DNA from: Pelomonas cellulosilytica
GTDB taxonomy: Bacteria; Pseudomonadota; Gammaproteobacteria; Burkholderiales; Burkholderiaceae_C
DNA: 64,000 nucleotides
NCBI RefSeq assembly: GCF_021353265.1
Contig: NZ_JAJTWU010000003.1
Location: forward strand, 558,001 to 622,000
Direction of reading: 5' to 3'
Each line of letters opens with the position of its first letter. Position 1 is the stretch's first letter. This document shows, one piece after another, positions 55,789 to 64,000 of this stretch. The notes beneath the pieces were generated by a model. The model was not told the DNA's origin. It did not search any database and saw only the letters and a list, made by a program, of their open reading frames with translations. A program made the translations under genes and the position numbers.

Positions 55789-56712
55789 TCAGCGGCTCGT
55801 CAACCGCCTCCAACGCCGCTTCAGATCCAGCCACTGCTTTTCGCGCGAACGGTCGATGCGCTTCACGTCGATGAGAGCGAGACCATCGCCGCAGCCGTTG
55901 AGCGTGTGCAGTCCGGCGGTGTGCGTGGCACTGGCCAGGTCGCCGGTCAGCCGCTCGGTGCCGGCCAAGATGTCCACGCGCTCGGGCGTCAGCACCGGGA
56001 AGCGCAGCAGCCGCGTCGCTCCGCCGTAGCCGGTCGAGCTGTCCTGCACGGGCAACGCGAGCACGCCGTCGCGGTCGACGAAGGGACGCCCCGCCGGACG
56101 GGCACCGTCGCGGCTGACGCGCACCGGGTTGCCGGCCAGCGGCGTCCACGGGCCGGTCAGCGTCGGCGCGTGAGCCGCGTGCAGCTCCCGCTGGTCGCGG
56201 GCCTTGGGGCCGACCAGCGTGTAGAACATCCACCAGCGCCCGCCATGCTCGACGAGGCTGGCATCCGCGCCAGGCAGGCCGCTCAGCAGCGCCGTCTCGC
56301 GCTGCCAGCGGTCCAGCGAGGCGTCGACGGCGCGGTAAAGGGCGACCTCGCCGGCCTGGTGGCTTTCCGGAACCATCCAGGTCTCGCCGCCATGCTCGAA
56401 GACCTGCGGGTAGGACAGGTGGAAGGGCCGCTCCAGCACCGTTGCCTGGCCGCGCCAGCGCAGGCCGTCGCGCGAGAACTCGTGGCGCTCGATGTGGGCG
56501 CGCTTGATGCGGTAGTCGAACGCCTCGACGAAGACGTGCAGCGCGTCGCCGCGTACGAGGCCGAACGGATCGGCGAGGTAGCGCCAGCGGCCGGCGTCGG
56601 GCAGCCAGGTGATGTGGTCACGCACCGCCTGCAGCTGGCGAGCATCGACGTCCTGGACGGACAACGGAACGATACCGACCTGCCAGAAGTCGGTGCGGGG
56701 AGGCTTGAACAT
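55789..56712 (-). CDS. Beta-propeller protein with similarity to the GINT1/IPT1 N-terminal domain
   Basis: This 307-residue protein has repeated blade-like motifs (WRYLADPFGLVRGDALHVFVE, LSYPQVFEHGGETWMVPES, GADASLVEHGGRWWMFYT) like the five-blade arabinanase/levansucrase fold, also present as the N-terminal domain of glucosamine inositolphosphorylceramide transferases. It lacks an obvious signal peptide. Its start overlaps the stop of the glycosyltransferase gene by one base (TGATG), so both are made together, which suggests a glycan job. The catalytic role is not proved. Confidence 0.65.
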   Translation of the reverse strand: MFKPPRTDFWQVGIVPLSVQDVDARQLQAVRDHITWLPDAGRWRYLADPFGLVRGDALHVFVEAFDYRIKRAHIERHEFSRDGLRWRGQATVLERPFHLSYPQVFEHGGETWMVPESHQAGEVALYRAVDASLDRWQRETALLSGLPGADASLVEHGGRWWMFYTLVGPKARDQRELHAAHAPTLTGPWTPLAGNPVRVSRDGARPAGRPFVDRDGVLALPVQDSSTGYGGATRLLRFPVLTPERVDILAGTERLTGDLASATHTAGLHTLNGCGDGLALIDVKRIDRSREKQWLDLKRRWRRLTSR

Positions 56713-57791
56713 CAAGCGATGATCGCTTCTTCCTCGTCCTCGAAGGCATCTGCCGCAGCCACCCGGCCCCGCATGACCTCGCGATAGAAGGTCAGCGTTC
56801 GGGCCACGGCGTTGGCGCGGTCGTAGGCCGCCGTGGCGTAGTTGACGGCACGCGCTTCGGCCGGCAGCAGGCGCAACCGCGCCAGTTCCTCGGCGATGGC
56901 GAGACCCAGCGCGTCGACATCCCCCACCGGCACGAGCCGACCGGGTTGGCCAGCCAGCATCTCCAGCGGGCCCTGCGTCGCCGTTGACACCACCGGCCGC
57001 CCGGCGCGCATGGCCTCCAGGATGGCCAGTGGGAAGGCTTCCTCGCGAGAGGGCGACACGAACAGGTCGAACGCCTTCAGCGCCGCATCGACATCGCTGC
57101 GGAAGCCCAGCAGGCGAACGCGCCCATCACCTGCGGCGAGTTGCGTGAGATGACCCGCTTCGGCCCCTTCGCCGAGGATGGCCAGCACCGCATCCGCCGG
57201 CGCATGGGCCTTGAACGCGGCGATCAACAGGTCCATGCCCTTGCTCGGGTGCAGCCGGCCGACGCTGCCCACCAGCAGTTGTCCGGCCGTCAGGCCGAGT
57301 TCGTCGCGCAAGTCGGTCGGACGCTCTGCTGCTACATCGCGCTCCGGCGCCCAGTTGTAGATGACGGTGGCGCGCGGGCTGCCCGCCGCGAGGCCGTCCA
57401 GCTGCGCACGGTTCACGCAGACGAGGCCATCGAGCTGCGCATGGTGATGGGTCTTGTAGCCGACGTGTAGCGTGCCGATGCGTGTGGCGCTGCCGGCATG
57501 GGCGACCGCCTTGCAGGCTGGGCCGAGATGGCCGTGGCAAATGTCCGCCCCGAGCCGACGTGCCAGTGCGGCGACCCGCCAGCCGCGCAGCACGGGCAGC
57601 TGCAAGCCATGAAAGCACACCGCCGGCGCCAGCGCGGTGGCCACTGCCGACCCGGCAGAGCCGATGACATGCACCCGATGGCCCAGGGCGGCCTGGGCGT
57701 TGGCGAGATCGATGCAATGCCTCTCGCCACCGGCGATGCGGGACGAGAACACGACATGAACCAGGGTCAGCGGTTCGGAAAACGGGTGCAT
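56712..57791 (-). CDS. GT4-family glycosyltransferase
   Basis: This 359-residue GT-B enzyme has an N-terminal HVVFSSRIAGGERHCIDLAN, the acceptor domain, and a C-terminal donor domain with GSVGRLHPSKGMDLLIAAF, FVSPSREEAFPLAILEAMRAG and GQPGRLVPVGD. It adds a nucleotide-activated sugar to an unknown acceptor. The start may be the ATG at 57791 or a TTG six codons upstream. It is coupled to the beta-propeller gene and faces the flgI gene; glycosylation of flagellar or surface material is possible but not shown. Confidence 0.88.
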   Translation of the reverse strand: MHPFSEPLTLVHVVFSSRIAGGERHCIDLANAQAALGHRVHVIGSAGSAVATALAPAVCFHGLQLPVLRGWRVAALARRLGADICHGHLGPACKAVAHAGSATRIGTLHVGYKTHHHAQLDGLVCVNRAQLDGLAAGSPRATVIYNWAPERDVAAERPTDLRDELGLTAGQLLVGSVGRLHPSKGMDLLIAAFKAHAPADAVLAILGEGAEAGHLTQLAAGDGRVRLLGFRSDVDAALKAFDLFVSPSREEAFPLAILEAMRAGRPVVSTATQGPLEMLAGQPGRLVPVGDVDALGLAIAEELARLRLLPAEARAVNYATAAYDRANAVARTLTFYREVMRGRVAAADAFEDEEEAIIA

Positions 57792-58136
57792 GGGGCGCGG
57801 ATTCGGCAAGCGTTACGGGTCGGTACAAAAAACTTTACCTAACGACACATTCCGCAACCTGTCTCACCCCGCAATCCGAGGGGGTTTAGCGGCCGTAATC
57901 TGCCCGCAAACGTCCGCAATTACCCTGAACTTCAGGGAAATTACCAGGCCGGACTGACTCACCTGTGAACCCCGGACGCGCACCACGACCGGGCGCTCGT
58001 ATGAAGAGGGATTGACAGCATGGCACCGCCAGAAGCCGCATACCTGATCGGCAGCTTGCGGCACGGTGAATCCACGGGCATTCCCTGAACACACGCATCG
58101 CGGGCACGGCCCGCAGCCTGGAAAAGCGGGGGGGTG
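57792..58136. other. Divergent intergenic region before flgIJKL
   Basis: This 345-base gap must hold a promoter for flgIJKL, which is cut off from flgB-flgH, and one for the glycosyltransferase operon. It is AT-richer than coding DNA and contains a 25-base palindrome (57918-57942). A near sigma-28 -10 word (57892-57899) lacks a matching -35. Confidence 0.5.
57918..57942. promoter_or_regulatory. 25-base palindrome, operator candidate
   Basis: AATT-A-CCCTGA-ACT-TCAGGG-A-AATT is exactly symmetric about base 57930 apart from the A/A pair and the centre. It lies in the divergent gap, about 195 bases from the flgI start. A dimeric regulator site is likely; which gene it serves is open. Confidence 0.5.
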
Positions 58137-59288
58137 ATGGCCCTTTTCGCCGGCTCGGCGGCCTCAAGCCTCCGCAGAATCGGTCGAGTGAAGTACCTCC
58201 AAGCCCTCCTCCTCAGCCTCGCCGTCGTCCTGGCGCCCGTGGCCCATGCCGTCCGCATCAAGGAAGTGGCCGCCGTCGCCGGCGTGCGCTCCAACCCGCT
58301 GACGGGTTACGGCCTCGTTGTGGGCCTGGATGGCACGGGGGACCAGACGACCCAGGCGCCTTTCACCGGCCAGAGCCTGACGGCCATGCTGCAGCAGTTC
58401 GGCGTGCTGCTGCCCCAGGGCGTGACCATGCAGCCGCGCAACATCGCCGCCGTCATGGTGACGGCCTCGTTGCCGCCCTTCGCCCAACCCGGCCAACAGC
58501 TGGACATCAACGTCTCCTCCATCGGTAACGCCAAGAGCCTGCGCGGCGGCACGCTGATTGCGACCCCGCTGCGCGGTGCCGATGGGCAGATCTACGCCAT
58601 CGCCCAGGGCAACCTCGTCGTCGGCGGCGCGGGTGCCTCGGCCGGCGGCTCCAAGGTTCAGATCAATCACCTGAGCGCCGGCCGCATCCCGGCGGGCGCG
58701 CTCGTCGAGCGCTCGGTCCCCACACCGCTCGCGACCGGCGACTTCATCCAGTTCGACCTCAACAGCAGCGATTTCGCGACCGCCCGCGCGGTCGCGCAGG
58801 CAATCAACCAGGCGAAAGGCGCCGGCGTGGCCCAGGCCATGGACGGCCGCGTTGTGCGCGTGAAGGCGCCGACCACACCCGACGACCGCGTCGCCTTCCT
58901 CGCCGACCTGGAAAACCTGCCCGTGGACCAGGCCGCACCGGCCGCACGCGTCGTCATCAACGCCCGCACCGGCTCCATCGTCATGAACCAGGCGGTCACG
59001 CTGTCGTCCTGTGCCGTCGCGCACGGCAGCCTGTCGGTCACGATCAGCTCCACGCCCATCATCAGCCAGCCCAACGCGCTGTCCGGTGGCCAGACAACGG
59101 TCGCCGAGAAGGCCGACATCGCGATCCGCCAGGAGCCGGGCAGCCTCATCCAGCTGCCGGCCGGCGCGCGACTGTCGGACGTCGTCAAGGCGCTGAACTC
59201 GCTCGGCGCCACACCCCAGGATCTGCTCGCCATCCTGCAGGCCATGAAGAGCGCGGGCGCACTGAATGCCGAACTCGAGGTGATTTAG
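58137..59288 (+). CDS. flgI: Flagellar P-ring protein FlgI
   Basis: This 383-residue periplasmic ring protein has a signal peptide (LQALLLSLAVVLAPVAHA) and VRIKEVAAVAGVRSNPLTG, GLVVGLDGTGDQT, TPLRGADGQIYAIAQGN and the C-terminal ATPQDLLAILQAMKSAGALN. A GGGGG site precedes GTG/ATG at 58134-58139; a GTG at 58188 (MKYLQALLL) would give a more ordinary signal peptide. It starts the second flagellar segment. Confidence 0.94.
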   Translation: MALFAGSAASSLRRIGRVKYLQALLLSLAVVLAPVAHAVRIKEVAAVAGVRSNPLTGYGLVVGLDGTGDQTTQAPFTGQSLTAMLQQFGVLLPQGVTMQPRNIAAVMVTASLPPFAQPGQQLDINVSSIGNAKSLRGGTLIATPLRGADGQIYAIAQGNLVVGGAGASAGGSKVQINHLSAGRIPAGALVERSVPTPLATGDFIQFDLNSSDFATARAVAQAINQAKGAGVAQAMDGRVVRVKAPTTPDDRVAFLADLENLPVDQAAPAARVVINARTGSIVMNQAVTLSSCAVAHGSLSVTISSTPIISQPNALSGGQTTVAEKADIAIRQEPGSLIQLPAGARLSDVVKALNSLGATPQDLLAILQAMKSAGALNAELEVI

Positions 59289-60158
59289 ATGTCCTCGTCC
59301 TTCCAGTCCATCTCCGGCCAGAGCCTCGGTAGCCTCGACCAGCTCAAGGCCCAGGCCTCGCGCGATCCCAAGGGCAGTGTCCGAGAGACGGCCAAGCAGT
59401 TCGAGTCGCTCTTCATGCAGGAGGTCATGAAGAGCATGCGCGCGTCCACGCTGTCCAGCGGCATGCTGGACAACAACGCGACGCAACTCGGCACCGAGAT
59501 GCTGGACACGCAGTTCGCCGGCAAGCTCACCGGCCTGCCGGGCGGTCTGTCGGACGCGATCACGCGCCAGCTGCAGCGCCAGATGGGCGTACAGGACCTG
59601 TCTCCGGAGAACATCAAGAAGAACAGCCAGACGACGCTGGCACAGGCGCTCCCGGCCCTCGCCACCAAGGGCATTCCCAATCATGTGCAGGGCTTCATCC
59701 AGAAGCACGATGCCGCCGCCCGCGCCGCGTCGGCGGCCACCGGCATCCCGGCCAGCTTCATGGTGGCGCAGGCCGCGCACGAAAGCGGCTGGGGCAAGCG
59801 TGAGATCACCGGCGCCGACGGCTCCAAAAGCTACAACGTCTTCGGCATCAAGGCCACGCCGGGCTGGACCGGCAAGACCGTTGACGTGCAGACGACCGAG
59901 GTCATCAATGGCCAGGCACACAAGGTGACGGCCAAGTTCCGCGCCTACGGCAGCTACGACGAGGCGTTCAAGGACTATGCCAAGGTCATCAGCAGCAATG
60001 AGCGCTACGCCAAGGTCGTCGCGCAGGCCCAGAACGGCAACGCCGCTGGATTCGCGCGCGGCCTGCAGCAGGCCGGCTACGCGACGGATCCGGCCTACGC
60101 CGAGAAACTGGCCAAGGTGATCAGCACGACACAGCGCGTGCAGAGCACGCTGGCATAA
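59289..60158 (+). CDS. flgJ: Rod-capping peptidoglycan hydrolase FlgJ
   Basis: This 289-residue protein has the N-terminal rod-scaffold domain (KQFESLFMQEVMKSMRAST) and a C-terminal muramidase (GH73-like) domain with catalytic Glu165 in AQAAHESGWG and SYNVFGIKA. It opens the murein for rod growth. Its ATG follows the flgI stop directly. Confidence 0.95.
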   Translation: MSSSFQSISGQSLGSLDQLKAQASRDPKGSVRETAKQFESLFMQEVMKSMRASTLSSGMLDNNATQLGTEMLDTQFAGKLTGLPGGLSDAITRQLQRQMGVQDLSPENIKKNSQTTLAQALPALATKGIPNHVQGFIQKHDAAARAASAATGIPASFMVAQAAHESGWGKREITGADGSKSYNVFGIKATPGWTGKTVDVQTTEVINGQAHKVTAKFRAYGSYDEAFKDYAKVISSNERYAKVVAQAQNGNAAGFARGLQQAGYATDPAYAEKLAKVISTTQRVQSTLA

Positions 60159-60172
60159 CGACGGATTGAACG

Positions 60173-62155
60173 ATGGCAGGCCTGCTCTCCCTCGGCGCCC
60201 GTGCGATGTTCGCCAACCAGGCGGCATTGCAGACCATCGGGCAGAACATCGCGAACGCGAACACGCCCGGATACTCGCGCCAGTCCGTCGTGCTGACCAC
60301 CTCCGCCGGCCAGTTCACCGGCGCCGGCTTCTTCGGCAAGGGCGTCGACGTGAAGACCGTCGAGCGCTCGCACAACGACTTCCTGACGAAGGAAGCCGCC
60401 GCCACCAAGGCGACAGCGTCTGCCGACAGCACGCGCGCCGACCAGCTCTCCCGCATGGAGAAGCTCTTCCCGCCCGGCACGGACGGCCTGGGCTACGCAG
60501 CCAGCCAGTTCCTCAATGCGATGGTCGACGTGGCCAGCCGACCCAGCGACCCGTCGGCCCGCCAGGTCGCGCTGGGTCGCGCCAACGAGCTGGCCGTGCG
60601 CTTCTCCAATGCCGGGCAGCAGGTCAACGACCTCCAGGCCGGTGTGGTCAGCGATCTCAAGGCCAACGTCTCCATCGTCAACCAGCTCGCCCAGCAGATC
60701 GCCAACGTCAACGACCAGATCTCCAAGACGCGCGGCACCGGCCACACGCCCAACGACCTGCTGGACCAGCGCGAGCAGCTCATCTCGCAGCTCAGCGAGC
60801 ACATCGCGGTGACGACGCTGCCGGCCGACGACGACACCGTCGGCGTGTTCATCGGCGGCGGCCAGCGCCTCGTGCTGGGCGCCCAGGCGTCGACGCTGCA
60901 GGTCTCGCCCGACTCCTACGACTCGCTGCGCGCCGTCGTCTCGCTCAACGAAAGCGGCCAGATCCGCCCGCTGGACGAAAGCGTGCTGACCGGAGGCTCC
61001 ATCTCCGCCCTGCTGCAATTCCAGAACAAGGACCTGCAGGACGCGAAAAACATGCTGGGTCAGCTCGCCAGCGCCATCGGCACGCGCGTCAACGAGCAGA
61101 ACGCGCTCGGGCTGGACCTGTCCAATCCGCCCGGCAAGGGCGCGCAGATCTTCAACGTCGCCATACCGCGCGTGCTGCCGGCGGCCAGCAACGCCCGCAA
61201 TCCGGACGGCAGCTTCACTACCGGAGTGGCGGCCAGCATCGTCGACGCCACGCAGCTGCAGGCCAGCAGCTACAAGCTCACCTCCAGCGTCGCCGGCAAC
61301 TACCAGCTCACACGGCTGTCTGATGGCCTGGTGCGCACCGTCAACGATGGCGACACCGTCGATGGCTTCAAGCTGAGCTTCACGCCGGCAGCCCCCAATG
61401 CCGGTGAAAGCTTTCTCATCGAACCCGTCGGTGCCGCGGCCGTGGAGATGCGTCGCGTGCTCGACAACCCCAACGGCATCGCCGCCGCGTCGCCGCTGAC
61501 AGCGGCAGCCTCGGTCGACAACAAGGGCACCCTGACGGTCGACAGCATCTATGCCGTCAACCAGAACTTCGATGCAACGAAGGCGCCCATCACGCTGGCA
61601 TTCGGGGACCCGGATCCCAACAACGCCAACAACCTCCAGTACACGCTGACCCTGGCGGATGGCAGCGTGCTGAACGGCGTCTGGAGCGCCGGCCAGCCCA
61701 TCGGCAACCAGCCCGCTGCCGGCATCGACCTCGGGTTCGAGTTCCGCAGCAACGGCGTACCGCGCACCGGCGACGTCGTCACGCTGGCACCCACTGCCTA
61801 CACCAGCACGAACAACGGCAACGCGAAAGCGTTCCTGAACATCCAGTCTGAAGGGCTCGTCGGCCGTCAGACGCTGCCCGACGGCAGCGTCACGGCGGGC
61901 TCCACGATCAACGATGCCTATGCCGCGTCGATGAGCGATGTCGGCGCCCGCGTGCAGAGCGCCAACTACCTGTCTGGCGTGTCCACTGCTGTCGCCAGCG
62001 ACGCCGAGACCACCCGCTCCGGGCAGGCCGGCGTCAATCTCGATGAAGAAGCCTCGCGGCTGATGCAGTACCAGCAGGCCTACCAGGCCGCGGCCAAGGT
62101 GCTGCAGACCGCGCAAAGCCTGTTCGATGAACTGATGAAGATCGCCCAGAGGTAA
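60173..62155 (+). CDS. flgK: Flagellar hook-associated protein FlgK (HAP1)
   Basis: This 660-residue hook-filament junction protein has LLSLGARAMFANQAALQTIG, NIANANTPGYSRQSV and the C-terminal VNLDEEASRLMQYQQAYQAA. It is about 110 residues longer than E. coli FlgK because of the variable central domain. Same operon; likely client of FlgN. Confidence 0.95.
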   Translation: MAGLLSLGARAMFANQAALQTIGQNIANANTPGYSRQSVVLTTSAGQFTGAGFFGKGVDVKTVERSHNDFLTKEAAATKATASADSTRADQLSRMEKLFPPGTDGLGYAASQFLNAMVDVASRPSDPSARQVALGRANELAVRFSNAGQQVNDLQAGVVSDLKANVSIVNQLAQQIANVNDQISKTRGTGHTPNDLLDQREQLISQLSEHIAVTTLPADDDTVGVFIGGGQRLVLGAQASTLQVSPDSYDSLRAVVSLNESGQIRPLDESVLTGGSISALLQFQNKDLQDAKNMLGQLASAIGTRVNEQNALGLDLSNPPGKGAQIFNVAIPRVLPAASNARNPDGSFTTGVAASIVDATQLQASSYKLTSSVAGNYQLTRLSDGLVRTVNDGDTVDGFKLSFTPAAPNAGESFLIEPVGAAAVEMRRVLDNPNGIAAASPLTAAASVDNKGTLTVDSIYAVNQNFDATKAPITLAFGDPDPNNANNLQYTLTLADGSVLNGVWSAGQPIGNQPAAGIDLGFEFRSNGVPRTGDVVTLAPTAYTSTNNGNAKAFLNIQSEGLVGRQTLPDGSVTAGSTINDAYAASMSDVGARVQSANYLSGVSTAVASDAETTRSGQAGVNLDEEASRLMQYQQAYQAAAKVLQTAQSLFDELMKIAQR

Positions 62156-62160
62156 TTCCC

Positions 62161-63375
62161 ATGCGACTGTCCACCGCCAACCTCTACGACGCCTCCATCG
62201 CCAACCTGCAGCGCCGCCAGCAGACGCTGCAGGAGCAGCAGTCCCAGCTGACGTCCGGCAAGCGCGTGCAGAAGGCCAGCGACGACCCGACCGGTGCCGC
62301 ACGGGCCGAGCGGGCGCTCGCCTCCATCGGCCGCGTGGAAGCCAACCAGCGAGCGCTCGAAGCCAGCCGCAACAGCATGACGCTGGCCGAGTCCGCACTG
62401 GGCGACGCCAACGAGCTGCTGCAACAGGCGCGCGAGACGATGATCGCCGCCGGCAACGCCAGCTACTCCGACGCCGAGCGGCAAGGCCTGGCCAACAAGC
62501 TGCAGGGCCTGCGCGACCAACTGCTGGCCATCGCCAACCGCCCCGACGGCGCCGGCGGCTACCTGTTCTCCGGCCAAGGCTCGGCCAACCCGCCGTTCCT
62601 GGACCAGGCCGGAGGCGTCACCTACGTGGGCACCCCGGGCAACATCCAGACGGGCAACCTCGACAGCTTCCAGCTGACGGTGGACGGTCGCGGCGTCTGG
62701 GAGCAGGCAGCCAGCGGCAACGGCAGCTTCGTGACCGACACCCAACCCAACAGCATCGACCCGACCCAGCCTGCCAAGGGCTGGATCGACTCGGGACGCG
62801 TCACCGACCCTGGCCGGGTGACCGGGCAGCACTACCGCATCGACATCACCGGCACCGCGCCGACGCAAACCTACGCCGTCACGAACACCGACACCGGTGC
62901 AGGCGTCGCCGGCGGAGATTACAAGTCGGGCCTGGCCATCCAGTTCGACGGCATCAGCGTCACCGTGTCCGGCGCACCGGCCAACGGCGACAACTTCTCC
63001 GTCGCACCGTCGACCAACACGCTGAAGGTCTTCGATGTGATGGACCGCGCCATCGCCGAGCTGAAGACGCCCTTGCGCAATGCCGCGCAGATCCAGCAGA
63101 GCAACACGGGCCGGCTGCGCGACCTCGATGCCGTCATGGGCAGCCTGCAGAACGCCCGCAGCCAGGTCGGCGAGAAGCTCAACAACCTCGATGGCACGGA
63201 GGGCCGCCTGGCCGCGCTGAAGCAGTACAGCACCGAGGAGAAGAGCGCCGCCGAGGACCTCGACATGGTGCAGGGTCTGTCCGAGTTCCAGAACCAGCAG
63301 ACGGGCTACGACACTGCCCTGAAAACCTACTCGCTCGTTCAGCGCATGTCGCTGTTCCAGTACATCCAGGGCTGA
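62161..63375 (+). CDS. flgL: Flagellar hook-associated protein FlgL (HAP3)
   Basis: This 404-residue junction protein has MRLSTANLYDASIANLQRRQ, LTSGKRVQKASDDPTGAARA and a C-terminal helix with FQNQQTGYDTALKTYSLVQR. It closes the flgIJKL segment five bases after flgK. Longer than E. coli FlgL (317), with extra central beta sequence. Confidence 0.94.
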   Translation: MRLSTANLYDASIANLQRRQQTLQEQQSQLTSGKRVQKASDDPTGAARAERALASIGRVEANQRALEASRNSMTLAESALGDANELLQQARETMIAAGNASYSDAERQGLANKLQGLRDQLLAIANRPDGAGGYLFSGQGSANPPFLDQAGGVTYVGTPGNIQTGNLDSFQLTVDGRGVWEQAASGNGSFVTDTQPNSIDPTQPAKGWIDSGRVTDPGRVTGQHYRIDITGTAPTQTYAVTNTDTGAGVAGGDYKSGLAIQFDGISVTVSGAPANGDNFSVAPSTNTLKVFDVMDRAIAELKTPLRNAAQIQQSNTGRLRDLDAVMGSLQNARSQVGEKLNNLDGTEGRLAALKQYSTEEKSAAEDLDMVQGLSEFQNQQTGYDTALKTYSLVQRMSLFQYIQG

Positions 63376-63495
63376 TCCACGGTGCGGGCCGGCGCGTGGC
63401 ACACGCGGCGGCCGGCGTTTCGTCACGAATCGCGGCGTCTGCGCGGCAGCGCTCATGGCAGACTGCCATATTCATCGCCTGCCCCGCGCCGCGCC

Positions 63496-64000
63496 ATGCC
63501 CGACAACATCCCAGCCGCCCTCGACCACGCCATCCTGCCCGGCATCGCCCTCGGCTACGCCCCGGTCATCGACCGGCAGCGTGCCGTCACCGGCACGCGA
63601 CTCACGCTGGTGCCGCTGCGGGCCGATGCCAAGCCGGACCACGCCGAGCTGCTCGCGGCGCTGAGCGCGACCTTTCCCAATGGGGGCGCCGTGCTGAGCC
63701 CGCAGGGCGAAGCCCTGCTGGCGGCACTGCTGGCGCAGCCGCCGGCTGAGCCGACGACGATCGAGGTGCCCGCCTTCTTCGCCGCCGACGTGGCGCATTC
63801 AGATGCCCTCACGGCACTGAAGGGGGCCGGCCACGGCGCGCTGCTCAAAGGTCTGCCCAATGCGCCGCTGCCCTCACCGGTGGCGGCCGTGTTCAAGCAG
63901 GTCGTGCTGGAACCGGGCCAGACCGCACCGGCTGGCATGCAGGCCATCTGCGCGGGCGTGCGTGGCGCCGACGCCATAGATGCCGCCTTCAACGCCGGCG
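63496..64000 (+). CDS. Probable EAL/HDOD-type signal transduction protein, N-terminal part
   Basis: The frame opens at ATG 63496 and runs off the window with 168 codons visible. ALGYAPVIDRQRAVTGTRLTL is like the start of the EAL-like part of YuxH/HDOD signalling proteins, followed by EVPAFFAADVAHSDALTALKG and FKQVVLEPGQ. The catalytic EVL glutamate motif is not seen, as in degenerate members. It may link cyclic-di-GMP signals with motility, which is inference from position. Confidence 0.65.
   Translation, partial: MPDNIPAALDHAILPGIALGYAPVIDRQRAVTGTRLTLVPLRADAKPDHAELLAALSATFPNGGAVLSPQGEALLAALLAQPPAEPTTIEVPAFFAADVAHSDALTALKGAGHGALLKGLPNAPLPSPVAAVFKQVVLEPGQTAPAGMQAICAGVRGADAIDAAFNAG

Noticed and set aside
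57873-57899. A sigma-28-like GCCGTAAT word before flgI
   Set aside because: There is no TAAA or TCAA at the required 15-base spacing and two bases of the -10 differ.
58020-58045. A sigma-54-like TGGCAC word before flgI
   Set aside because: The -12 TTGC element is missing at the right spacing.
60095-62398. A 767-codon minus-strand frame
   Set aside because: Antisense to flgK and parts of flgJ and flgL; composition is that of a shadow frame.

Overview
The window is GC-rich, densely coded DNA from a betaproteobacterium, most likely Burkholderiales near the Roseateles/Pelomonas/Mitsuaria group. This rests on gene content (DUF3460, DUF1841, the small lysine-rich protein before metG, acetoacetate decarboxylase next to bdhA, beta-type flgNMA/flgBCDEFGHIJKL order) and on codon use. 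I see no rRNA, tRNA or CRISPR array.

Layout. 1-643: a hipBA toxin-antitoxin operon, hipA cut by the window edge, with a perfect palindrome before hipB. 877-9380: mostly minus-strand housekeeping and envelope genes (dbpA, a periplasmic binding protein, a three-gene exported/M48 protease operon, the SUI1-type factor yciH, an S9 peptidase). 9487-11745: selO and a 1-Cys peroxiredoxin. 11805-15267: a probable transposase scrap, then three minus-strand envelope genes I do not recognise. 15628-24514: two chemoreceptors, a winged-helix/STAND regulator, dusC, a YgjP-like metalloprotein, a ferredoxin, an acyltransferase and a VF530-type protein. 24590-26533: minCDE. 26799-30562: a lipase-like hydrolase and a patatin/adc/bdhA operon suited to polyhydroxybutyrate or ketone-body turnover. 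31489-42041: metG, a SulP transporter, DUF3460, scpA, DUF6714, DUF808, a regulator/porin chimera, kefFC and DUF1841. 42255-46171: a di-haem oxidoreductase lipoprotein translationally coupled to a GH128-type glucanase.

46244-63375 is a flagellar locus: flgA, flgM and flgN to the left, with a sigma-28 promoter before flgM, and flgBCDEFGH and flgIJKL to the right. The usual flgH-flgI junction is split by about 5 kb of minus-strand genes: an unrecognised two-domain protein, an M20 amidohydrolase, a beta-propeller protein and a GT4 glycosyltransferase. An incomplete EAL/HDOD-type signalling gene ends the window.

Most notable are: (1) the 38098-38988 ORF, an OmpR-type response regulator that runs in frame into the last strands of an outer-membrane beta-barrel, which looks like a deletion scar; (2) the unrecognised envelope cluster at 11960-15267; (3) the foreign block inside the flagellar operon. 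All function calls come from reading motifs by eye; no database search was run.
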